Source: Bacteroidota bacterium | Lineage (GTDB): Bacteria > Bacteroidota > Rhodothermia > Balneolales > HLUCCA01 | NCBI GenBank assembly: GCA_003448835.1 | Contig: DLXM01000112.1 | Coordinates: 1-15,114 of the forward strand | Length of the DNA stretch: 15,114 bases | Direction: 5' to 3' | Shown here: piece by piece, positions 1 through 6,445 of the stretch | Numbering within the stretch: position 1 is the first letter of the stretch | How the letters are laid out: every line of letters begins with the position of its first letter | The notes under the pieces: model-generated | Seen by the model: the letters and a program-made list of their open reading frames with translations, nothing else | Told to the model about the DNA's origin: nothing | Databases searched by the model: none | Position numbers and translations under genes: made by a program

Positions 1-242
1 GGTACACTTTTACTGATAACTAACATTTCTAACGAAACCGTATAACCTGCTTTTGCTATTGCATTAACTACTTCGTCTTTGGTATCGTCAGACGCAACTG
101 CAACGGTTAATTTACCCGCTTCCACTTTTTGAATTTGTAAGCCTACAATTTCTTTTATCGCATCGCGTACCCTCATTTGACAATGAGTACTCTGCATATT
201 GGGAACGTTTAATTTTAATTCTTTCATTTTTTCTTCTTTCAT
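1..242 (-). CDS. HMA-domain (heavy-metal-associated) small protein, 3' end cut by window edge
   Basis: An open frame of 80 codons runs from an ATG at 242 down to the window edge with no stop, so the C-terminus is missing. The protein looks like a small cytosolic metallochaperone of the HMA fold: a short first strand (KELKLNVPNM), the metal-loop position, a helix (VRDAIKEIVGL), and a C-terminal part ending in AIAKAGYTVS, the typical last helix and strand. The canonical MxCxxC is replaced by MQSTHC, so Ser18 stands where the first cysteine should be and only Cys21 remains. A second in-frame ATG at 227 (MKELKLNVP) is equally plausible, because HMA proteins usually begin directly with the first strand. 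It lies downstream of the HMA-AraC gene on the same strand, separated by 402 nt. The family call is solid; metal binding is uncertain because of the lost cysteine. Confidence 0.8.
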   Translation of the reverse strand, partial: MKEEKMKELKLNVPNMQSTHCQMRVRDAIKEIVGLQIQKVEAGKLTVAVASDDTKDEVVNAIAKAGYTVSLEMLVISKSV

Positions 243-644
243 TTTTTGTTTTTTAAAATTGTTATTGGACACTGCAAATTTCAGCACAATAATGATTTGC
301 TTTATTGTGTTATTTATTGTTTGATTTATGAGATTTACTGTTTTACTTTTTTCATAATTCAAACGGGGACTATTAGTTATCAGGTTTAAACTGATAATGC
401 CATTGCTGAAGCTGCAATCATTTGGTGACTATGAAACGTATATTAGATACAAAAGAACTGCTGAAATAGGGATATTTTAAAAATCAAGATGAAGTCCAAA
501 AAATATTTTGTCTATTAGTGGCTACAGTAAGTTTAACTATTTTACCGCTATAACTACCCTGCTGTATAATAGTTCAACTATGCGGGTATCTGGGTAAATT
601 CATTTATACGATGTATGCACATTGTTTGTGGATGTTTATAAAAA
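243..644. other. 402-nt AT-rich intergenic region with no recognised gene
   Basis: The region lies between the 3' end of the AraC-type gene and the 5' end of the HMA gene, so it should hold the HMA gene's promoter. I could not assign -35/-7 elements with confidence. It holds a nested inverted repeat (555-588) and, on the plus strand, a short frame from an ATG at 431 with an in-frame TAG at 467-469 that stays open to a TAA at 551-553. That read-through would give 12 residues, a stop, then 27 residues ending in a hydrophobic stretch. It matches nothing I recognise and is probably chance or a decayed gene. Confidence 0.5.
555..588. repeat. Nested inverted repeat between the HMA and AraC genes
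   Basis: The inner dyad is ATAGTT-C-AACTAT (569-581), perfect 6-bp arms around one base. The outer arms are TACCC-T-GC (555-562) and GCGGGTA (582-588), which pair with one bulged base. No T-tract follows on either strand, so it is not a convincing intrinsic terminator. It could be a cruciform or an operator-like site for the AraC-type regulator, but that is only inference. Confidence 0.35.
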
Positions 645-1205
645 TTACACTTTATCAAGAGACTTTCTTTTTTCTTCCTTGATTTGTTTAAAATGGCTTG
701 GCGTAAGTCCAGTAACTTTTTTGAACTGGTTGCTTAAATATGCTACACTTGAGTATTTTAAACGGAAAGCAATTTCACTCAAAGACAATTCATCATATAC
801 CAATAACTCTTTTACCTTTTCTATTTTTTGAGAAATAAAATACTTTTCAATAGTAGTGCCTTCAACTTCAGAAAATAAGTGGGATAAATAATTATAATCG
901 TGATGAAGTTTGCTACTTAACACATTTGACAGATTGGTTTTAGCGTCATTGTCCTGATTATGCACAAGGTCAATAATGATATTTTTTATCTTTTCAATAA
1001 TCCGGCCTTTTTTATCATCAATCAATTCAAATCCTAAAGTCTGTAAATGATTGTTGATGATTGACTTTTCTTTTTCGTCAATTTCATTTTCAAGTTCAAC
1101 TTCACCTAAAGTCAATTTTACAGAAGCGAACCCCAGTTTTTCCAATTCATTTTTCACCACTAAAATGCAGCGATTACATACCATATTTTTAATATATAAT
1201 TTCAT
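645..1205 (-). CDS. AraC-family transcriptional regulator with N-terminal HMA-like metal-sensing motif
   Basis: This 186-residue protein has two parts. Residues 1-65 look HMA-like: a strand (KLYIKNM), an intact MxCxxC-type motif MVCNRC (Cys10, Cys13), a helix (VVKNELEKLG) and a final LGFELI strand. Residues about 95-178 form an AraC-type double helix-turn-helix, including LSLSEIAFRLKYSSVAYLSN and FKKVTGLTPSHFK. The expected role is a cytosolic DNA-binding regulator that reads a thiophilic metal such as copper through the two cysteines. That role is inferred from domain fusion and from its place between an HMA protein and a heavy-metal-binding membrane protein. It is shorter than classic AraC proteins because the HMA-like part replaces the sugar-binding domain. 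The 224-nt upstream gap suggests its own promoter. The ATG at 1205 is chosen because it begins directly with the first HMA strand. Confidence 0.85.
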   Translation of the reverse strand: MKLYIKNMVCNRCILVVKNELEKLGFASVKLTLGEVELENEIDEKEKSIINNHLQTLGFELIDDKKGRIIEKIKNIIIDLVHNQDNDAKTNLSNVLSSKLHHDYNYLSHLFSEVEGTTIEKYFISQKIEKVKELLVYDELSLSEIAFRLKYSSVAYLSNQFKKVTGLTPSHFKQIKEEKRKSLDKV

Positions 1206-1310
1206 TTTTTACTATCTCTGTGGGTGTTGATGAAAATAAAAAATACAGTTGTTTCGCATTCATTAGATCACTAGTTACGATACAAATAACTGAACTTTAA
1301 ATTAGCATTT

Positions 1311-1349
1311 CCTTTATTACAAAGCACGAAACCTCTGCTTGAGTAAAGG
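1311..1349. repeat. Imperfect nested dyad upstream of the HMA-AraC gene
   Basis: The outer arms are CCTTTA (1311-1316) and TAAAGG (1344-1349). The inner arms are AAGCA (1322-1326) and TGCTT (1336-1340). The element sits about 106 nt upstream of the regulator's start codon and 81 nt beyond the stop of the HMBD/SPW gene. It lacks a T-tract, so an operator or mRNA processing structure is at least as likely as a terminator. I cannot distinguish these from the sequence. Confidence 0.35.
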
Positions 1350-1429
1350 AGCTATTATGCCTTATTAAACTTTCTTCTATTCACCATGTGTCAAAATACA
1401 TAGACCCAAGTATTTATAAACAATTATTT

Positions 1430-3124
1430 TCACACCACATATTTATCCCAAAGCCCATATGTTTCACTTATTTTTCCTTTTGAAAATGAAAGTGCCATTA
1501 CAAAGAGTCCCGATATACTGGTACTTAACACAAACACTATATTGACATCTTCAATTAGCCAAGGCATAACGGCCAATATTAGGCCAATCAATACATTAAA
1601 GTAACGTAAGCTCCTTATTACCTCGGCCATAGCCATTACCGCAATTACAATTACAAGTGCCCCACCCAAATGATTTATATCAGAAAATGGAGTTTCTATT
1701 CCAATCCCGAAAACAGTTGGAGAGGCCATCAACCAAATCCCTAAGACTGTCGGGATTGTTAACATCCAGGGGAAGGACATTCCCCATATTGAAGATTTTA
1801 ATACAGTCAAGGGCTTATCAATCAGTTCTGCCATTTCAGGTGACCGTTTATCATTTTCAGTGGACAGCGCTTCCCCACCTTTCCAAAACACTTTCCATAA
1901 GGAATCCCCTTTTTGTTTTCGTTGAAGCATATGTTGCCACATGGCAATAACTTCATCGATCTGCAAGGGTATCATGGGTAGCATAATAATGGCAGAAAAC
2001 AGGCAAAGAAAGCACCAGGCACCTACAGTAAGCGGTTGGGAAATAACCAGGAATATACTAACCAAACCGAGTGGAATGACCAGGATGCCAAAAAAAGTAA
2101 CCATCCAGGGCATCGTGCGCCAACGTGACGTACCTCCCATAAATCCCATTAGAAATTCCAGTGTGTAAGCCATTGTGCCCAAAGCTGCATCGGAAATCGG
2201 CCAACTATGTGACATATTGGAGTTCAGGACGTTTAAGGTACCTTCTCCGAAAAAAGGATCCCATGAAGTATCTATGTATCCCAATTGAAAAGCTCCCAAA
2301 TAGCGAGAGGCTAGCCAACCTATAAATGCCAATCCAATCATGATGGATCGTTGTGGCCAACTAGAGGGGTTGTAACTCCAACCTGTTGGCATATTACCTC
2401 CCATTTTCATGAAAGATATCATATTTGGCATACCAGGAATAAGGATAGACAATGCTATAACTAAAACCCCAACCATGGTGCCGTTGTAATATGCCACAGC
2501 TGTTGGCGCCCAAAATAGAAAGGGAGCCATACTGATCCATATCCCTATAAAACAAATAATCCAAACACTGAAGGGTCGATTTGGTTTAAGAGAACGCCAT
2601 CCAAAAAATATCAGCAATATTCCACTGATAAAATCGCTCCATCGCATTGCTGCTATGCGATCGGCAAGGGAAAGCCATACATCTCTTCCGCCACTGGGTT
2701 CGACCACATTTTTCCCGTAATCAAAAGTGAGTGGGGAAGCAATCATCCAAAGACCAAGCAATACGACTGTCCAATAAACCCAAAGCGTTTGCTTGTGGTG
2801 GTCATTCAACATTTTCATGCGATCCTCTGCACTCATTTTCATGGCACTCATGCTCATATCCTTGTGGTCATCACCATTTTTATGATCGTGACTCTCCATG
2901 TCCATCATTGGACGGGTGATTCCTCGTGTGCCCATACCTACCATTTTATGGCCGGACATTTCCTTTTTTGCGTCCTCCTTTTTTACTAGAATCATTCCGC
3001 ATTTGGGGCATTTGCCTGGTTGATTACTTAACACCTCAGGATGCATGGAGCAAGTAAACTGAATCGATTTTGAAGACTGATCTTCTCCATGATGGGACAT
3101 TGAGGAAGGGTCATTTTTTTTCAT
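1430..3124 (-). CDS. HMBD - Met/His-rich linker - SPW-repeat - VKOR-like - SPW-repeat membrane protein
   Basis: This 564-residue protein starts with a heavy-metal-binding domain (residues 23-44: FTCSMHPEV, then PGKCPKCGM), with Cys25, His28, Cys39 and Cys42. A linker rich in Met and His follows (about 55-110). Roughly a dozen membrane segments fill the rest. The GxW-xxx-(S/A)P signature of SPW repeats appears at 124-131 (GLWMIASP), 194-201 (GIWISMAP) and 462-469 (GIWLMASP), with a degenerate fourth copy at 514-521. Between the SPW halves (about 312-388) lies a VKOR-like stretch with a CxxC, CFLC at 371-374, inside a hydrophobic helix. VKOR enzymes oxidise thiols at this motif and pass electrons to quinone; that activity here is inference. 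The protein has only six cysteines (25, 39, 42, 191, 371, 374), so the paired loop cysteines of classical VKOR are absent. It lies 41 nt after the epimerase gene, probably in the same operon. ATG start at 3124. Confidence 0.85.
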   Translation of the reverse strand: MKKNDPSSMSHHGEDQSSKSIQFTCSMHPEVLSNQPGKCPKCGMILVKKEDAKKEMSGHKMVGMGTRGITRPMMDMESHDHKNGDDHKDMSMSAMKMSAEDRMKMLNDHHKQTLWVYWTVVLLGLWMIASPLTFDYGKNVVEPSGGRDVWLSLADRIAAMRWSDFISGILLIFFGWRSLKPNRPFSVWIICFIGIWISMAPFLFWAPTAVAYYNGTMVGVLVIALSILIPGMPNMISFMKMGGNMPTGWSYNPSSWPQRSIMIGLAFIGWLASRYLGAFQLGYIDTSWDPFFGEGTLNVLNSNMSHSWPISDAALGTMAYTLEFLMGFMGGTSRWRTMPWMVTFFGILVIPLGLVSIFLVISQPLTVGAWCFLCLFSAIIMLPMIPLQIDEVIAMWQHMLQRKQKGDSLWKVFWKGGEALSTENDKRSPEMAELIDKPLTVLKSSIWGMSFPWMLTIPTVLGIWLMASPTVFGIGIETPFSDINHLGGALVIVIAVMAMAEVIRSLRYFNVLIGLILAVMPWLIEDVNIVFVLSTSISGLFVMALSFSKGKISETYGLWDKYVV

Positions 3125-3165
3125 AATTAGATTGGATTTGGTTTAGTGAATCTACATCCTGATTA

Positions 3166-4203
3166 TTAATTCAAATTATTCTCCTGATAAAATTTCTCTG
3201 GATCGACTTTTAAGTTTTCAACCATTTTAGGCAAAGTATCCCGCAGCCCGTGTTTAGGTTTCCATGCCAACAGTTTTTTTGCCTTTGAGCTGTCCATTTC
3301 GAAATGGTCATCGGCCAGATCTATCATCCAGGGTTTTATAAACGTTTTGCCAAAAAGATTTTGCATAAATGCCCCAACTTTGGCAAACCACTTTGGAATG
3401 GCGATAATGGACATTTTTTTACCGTGAATTTCTATGCTTATAATGTCCTGCAGCTCCTGATATGTAAGTGTTTCGTCATCCCCAATATTCAATATTACTT
3501 CCTGAGGAAGGTCTTTTCTAACATCAATTGCCAAAGCAATGGCATAAATCAGATCATCACGGTGAACATAAGTACTCCCATGGGCGGTGTTCGCAGGATA
3601 CAGTCTTGCTGAAATTTGTTTTTTATAGATGCGCTGAACCTGATTGGTTATTGGGATTGAATTACCCTTTTCACTGTAAACCCCAGCTATGCGCATCATC
3701 ACTACAGGAATTTTACCCCGTTTTTCATGCATTACTTTTTCAGTAGTAACTTTCGATTTAGGATAATCCCATTTGGGCTCCAAAGGCGATTCTTCCGTAA
3801 TTAGTACACCGGGCGATGTAGGTTTGTACACCAACATGCTACTAGAGAAAATAAATTGTTGCACTTCAAAATCCTGCAAGTATTTTAGCAAACGCTCAGT
3901 ACCTTTCACGGTCACTTTGTCGTACAGATCAGAGGGCTTTCCCAGAAAATCATAATAAGCGGCCAGATGTACGACCGCTGCTATTTTGTTACCGTAGGCA
4001 TAGCGGATTCTATCAAAGGCGAATGACATTCTAGCATCACTTGTGAGGTCTACACAGACACATTCGGCTTCTACCGGAGGAAAAGGAGATCCATCTTGGT
4101 CAAATCCAACGACATGGTATTTTTCAGCAAGGGCATGAATTAAGGCAGAGCCTATCATTCCACTGCTTCCAGTTACTATTACCAAATCGGTTTTGTTGAT
4201 CAC
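3166..4203 (-). CDS. NAD(P)-dependent epimerase/dehydratase-family (extended SDR) protein
   Basis: This 345-residue cytosolic Rossmann-fold protein shows the nucleotide-binding loop GSSGMIG (residues 12-18) after a first beta strand (LVIVTG), an acidic end of strand 2 (GFD, residues 33-35), HLAAYYDF (79-86), the FSSSMLVY strand and the catalytic pair Tyr147-Lys151 (YPKSK). The substrate is unknown; the family acts on nucleotide sugars, sterols or similar alcohols. It starts with GTG at 4203, and the GTGA overlap with the preceding 38-residue ORF's stop codon implies translational coupling. The gene just downstream is the HMBD/SPW/VKOR-like membrane protein. The arrangement suggests that the soluble dehydrogenase works with the membrane protein, perhaps supplying a reduced or oxidised partner, but this is inference. 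Length and motifs are complete; nothing looks broken. Confidence 0.9.
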   Translation of the reverse strand: MINKTDLVIVTGSSGMIGSALIHALAEKYHVVGFDQDGSPFPPVEAECVCVDLTSDARMSFAFDRIRYAYGNKIAAVVHLAAYYDFLGKPSDLYDKVTVKGTERLLKYLQDFEVQQFIFSSSMLVYKPTSPGVLITEESPLEPKWDYPKSKVTTEKVMHEKRGKIPVVMMRIAGVYSEKGNSIPITNQVQRIYKKQISARLYPANTAHGSTYVHRDDLIYAIALAIDVRKDLPQEVILNIGDDETLTYQELQDIISIEIHGKKMSIIAIPKWFAKVGAFMQNLFGKTFIKPWMIDLADDHFEMDSSKAKKLLAWKPKHGLRDTLPKMVENLKVDPEKFYQENNLN

Positions 4204-4316
4204 ATTCTTCGTTTTCTAAATCTTACAAAATATAGAATTATAAATATGACAAGAAGTGGTACGATCCACACACCCCATCCCATGCCCATTCCCCATTGCC
4301 AGGTGCTATCGTGCAT
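4200..4316 (-). CDS. Small (38 aa) single-pass membrane peptide
   Basis: A short ORF runs from an ATG at 4316 to a TGA at 4200-4202. It begins MHDSTWQWGMGMGWG, continues as a hydrophobic helix (VWIVPLLVIFIILYFV) and ends in a positively charged tail (RFRKRRM), the layout of a single transmembrane peptide with its C-terminus in the cytoplasm. Its start lies 4 nt after the lipoprotein stop, and its stop overlaps the GTG start of the epimerase (GTGA). This close fit on both sides is strong evidence that it is translated. The Trp/Met/Gly-rich N-terminus recalls small membrane peptides found next to copper genes in many bacteria (established pattern, recognised by eye only). I do not know its function. 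It may anchor or regulate the membrane protein encoded downstream. Confidence 0.75.
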   Translation of the reverse strand: MHDSTWQWGMGMGWGVWIVPLLVIFIILYFVRFRKRRM

Positions 4317-4320
4317 AATA

Positions 4321-4728
4321 TTAGTTGGTTTTACTAGTGGATGAATTCATTTCCATGACTTTGTTCCACATTTCAGGTTTTGCTTTCATCAATTGAATCA
4401 TATCATTTAACATAATCGAATCTTGAGCCGCCATATTGACCATGTGATCCATCGTGATCCTCATTTTTGCAGGATCCCTCATCATCATACCCATCATATC
4501 GGGTCTTTCTGTCATTCGCTGACCCATCATTATCCGGCTACTGTCATTATCAATCATCGCATTTATCATCTCCGTTCTATATGAATGATGATCTACAAAT
4601 GAGGTGATGATTTCGGAACGCTGCGAATCATTTTGTAGTACCTGTTCCACGGGTTGATTGGTTTCGCAGGCTGTAAACAGGAATATAGTCATGACTATAA
4701 GCATAGAAGTAATCAGTATTTTTTTCAT
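4321..4728 (-). CDS. Methionine-rich predicted lipoprotein
   Basis: This 135-residue protein has a lipoprotein signal: MKKILI, a hydrophobic core, and the lipobox LFTA-C with the lipidated Cys21. The mature part of 115 residues contains 20 methionines, clustered at about 54-127 (MMGQRM, MMGMMMRDPAKM, MDHMVNM), plus His47, His48 and His95. Met-rich motifs of this kind bind Cu(I) or Ag(I) in periplasmic copper proteins (established for other families). Here copper binding is inference. It would sit in the outer or inner membrane facing the periplasm. It is the first gene of the close-set cluster that continues with the 38-aa peptide 4 nt later. The 84-nt gap upstream holds the palindrome GTTGCAAC (4756-4763). 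No homologue with a known name is recognised. Confidence 0.8.
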   Translation of the reverse strand: MKKILITSMLIVMTIFLFTACETNQPVEQVLQNDSQRSEIITSFVDHHSYRTEMINAMIDNDSSRIMMGQRMTERPDMMGMMMRDPAKMRITMDHMVNMAAQDSIMLNDMIQLMKAKPEMWNKVMEMNSSTSKTN

Positions 4729-4812
4729 TTTTTTAGGAGTAAATTTTTAATTGTAGTTGCAACGCCACCGAGCAACCTTTATTATTTTGTAATCATTAAG
4801 CACAGTTGTGTA

Positions 4813-6195
4813 TTAAAACGGATCGTTTAGTTCGCTTACCCGAATGAGTTTCTTATTAACAAACTCCTGAATCCCTAACTCAGAAAGTTCTCGACCAAAA
4901 CCTGAGCGTTTGGTTCCTCCAAAAGGAAGATCGGCTTGTGTCCAGGTTGGATGATTAATAAATACCATTCCAGTATCAATTTGATCTGCAATTCTTTTTC
5001 CTCGTTCGATGTCTTGAGTAAAAACTGATGCCCCCAAACCAAAATCTGAATCATTAGCCAAATCAATTGCAGCCTGTTCGTCTTTTACCACATAGAAAGA
5101 TGCAACCGGGCCAAATAATTCTTCATGATAGGCCGCAATACCAGGTTTCAAATCAGTGAGAATGGTAGGATCCATAAAGGCACCTTCACGCTCTGAACGT
5201 TTACCACCTAACAAAATCTTAGCGCCTTCATCAACTGATCGTTTCACTTGATCGGCTAAGTAATCGGCTGCCTCTTCACTACTTAATGGACCCAATTCTG
5301 TTGTGGGATCCATCGGATCGCCTACTTTCATTTTTGATAGTTTGTCTTTAAACTTCTGAATAAATGTATCAGCGATTGCTTCGACCGCAATAAACCGTTT
5401 GGATGCGACACAACATTGTCCGTTATTATTCATTCTGCCAACTACTGCCCATTCTACTGTTTTTTCCATATCGGCATCTTCCAGGATAATAAACACATCA
5501 TTACCTCCAAGCTCCAGTACAACCTTTTTTAAGTATTTTCCGGCTTCCATGGCAACACTTGCGCCGGCTTCTTCACTTCCTGTTAAGGAAACTCCTTTAA
5601 TTCTTTTATCGGAAATGAGTGCAGATGCATTTTTGCCGGAAATAAACAAATTAGTGTACAATCCTTCGGGCGCTTCTGCTTCTTCAAAGAGTTCTTCAAT
5701 AGCAACGGCGCATTGAGGAACTATAGAAGCATGCTTTAGCAAAATAGTATTCCCCACCATAATATTAGGAGCGGCAAAACGGGCTACTTGATAATAAGGG
5801 AAGTTCCAAGGCATTACGCCTAACAATACTCCAATCGGACTATTGCGAATAATGGCAGCTCCATATTCTGGATCGAGAACTTTATCAGCAAGAAATTCCT
5901 CTCCATTATCGGCATAGAAATCAAGGATATCCGCACTCAGGTCAATTTCTCCCTCAGCTTGTGCTAACAATTTACCCATTTCTAAGGTGATGGTTTTTGC
6001 GAGTTCTGATTTTTTAACACGCATAAGTGTAGCAACTTTATGTAGTAGATCGGCACGATGTTGATAGCTAGTTTCTTTCCATGTAGTGAATGCCGATTGG
6101 GCTTTCGCAACTTTAGAATCAACTGTTTTTTGATCCATATCTTCGAATGACTTTATAGTCTCATTTGTGTTAGGATTAATCGTTTGAATGGACAT
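4813..6195 (-). CDS. NAD(P)-dependent succinate-semialdehyde dehydrogenase (YneI/Sad-type aldehyde dehydrogenase)
   Basis: This 460-residue aldehyde dehydrogenase is full length for the YneI/Sad branch. The oxyanion and cofactor motif PWNFP is at 129-133 (Asn131), the Rossmann segment SLTGSEEAG at 203-211, the general base in ELGGND (Glu228), and the catalytic thiol in NNNGQCCVASKRF (Cys262, preceded by an extra Cys261). HEELFGPV and the C-terminal FGGTKRSGFGRE complete the family set. The expected reaction is succinate semialdehyde plus NAD(P)+ to succinate, in the cytosol, feeding 4-aminobutyrate or polyamine carbon into the TCA cycle. Substrate choice within the superfamily is not certain from motifs. 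A 250-nt upstream region suggests its own promoter. It is 84 nt from the metal cluster and may or may not be cotranscribed with it. No aminotransferase partner is visible nearby. Confidence 0.88.
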   Translation of the reverse strand: MSIQTINPNTNETIKSFEDMDQKTVDSKVAKAQSAFTTWKETSYQHRADLLHKVATLMRVKKSELAKTITLEMGKLLAQAEGEIDLSADILDFYADNGEEFLADKVLDPEYGAAIIRNSPIGVLLGVMPWNFPYYQVARFAAPNIMVGNTILLKHASIVPQCAVAIEELFEEAEAPEGLYTNLFISGKNASALISDKRIKGVSLTGSEEAGASVAMEAGKYLKKVVLELGGNDVFIILEDADMEKTVEWAVVGRMNNNGQCCVASKRFIAVEAIADTFIQKFKDKLSKMKVGDPMDPTTELGPLSSEEAADYLADQVKRSVDEGAKILLGGKRSEREGAFMDPTILTDLKPGIAAYHEELFGPVASFYVVKDEQAAIDLANDSDFGLGASVFTQDIERGKRIADQIDTGMVFINHPTWTQADLPFGGTKRSGFGRELSELGIQEFVNKKLIRVSELNDPF

Positions 6196-6445
6196 TATAT
6201 ATAGCTTTTAAATTGATTATGTATGAATGTTTTCCTGTTGAACATTGTCGGAATTTCATATGACAAGCTTTAATTTCATGACTTCAAATAGCCAAGCTAT
6301 AAATTGTAAATTGACTATCGGAATCTTTAGTAAAGTTATTTAGTTACGTAGCTTTATGTATTACACTATGATTAGTATTTATTACATAAATCTGAAAGCT
6401 GTACAGACTGTTGCTACGATTTATAAGTTAAGTGAGGGTACTTAA
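6196..6445. other. 250-nt AT-rich upstream region of the aldehyde dehydrogenase gene
   Basis: The region separates the DUF2867 SDR stop from the aldehyde dehydrogenase start. It presumably carries the dehydrogenase promoter and the 3' end of the upstream transcript. I see no convincing promoter match, no hairpin followed by a T-tract and no small ORF with a good start. Confidence 0.4.

Noticed and set aside
622..831. Plus-strand ORF of 69 codons
   Set aside because: It lies largely antisense to the AraC-family gene, whose HTH domain is clear; the peptide has no recognisable motif.
1206..1429. Rho-independent terminator after the HMBD/SPW gene
   Set aside because: Candidate stems (for example AAATAC/GTATTT and the 1311-1349 dyad) lack a following T-tract and are AT-rich or imperfect.
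3304..3955. Several plus-strand ORFs of 60-102 codons
   Set aside because: All are antisense shadows of the epimerase gene, which has an intact Rossmann loop and YPKSK motif.
4756..4763. Palindrome GTTGCAAC upstream of the Met-rich lipoprotein as an operator
   Set aside because: Eight bases is too short to support, with no matching copy found at the other metal genes by eye.
4875..5066. Minus-strand 63-codon ORF in another frame of the aldehyde dehydrogenase gene
   Set aside because: It lies entirely within the dehydrogenase coding region, which carries the full family C-terminus (FGGTKRSGFGRE).
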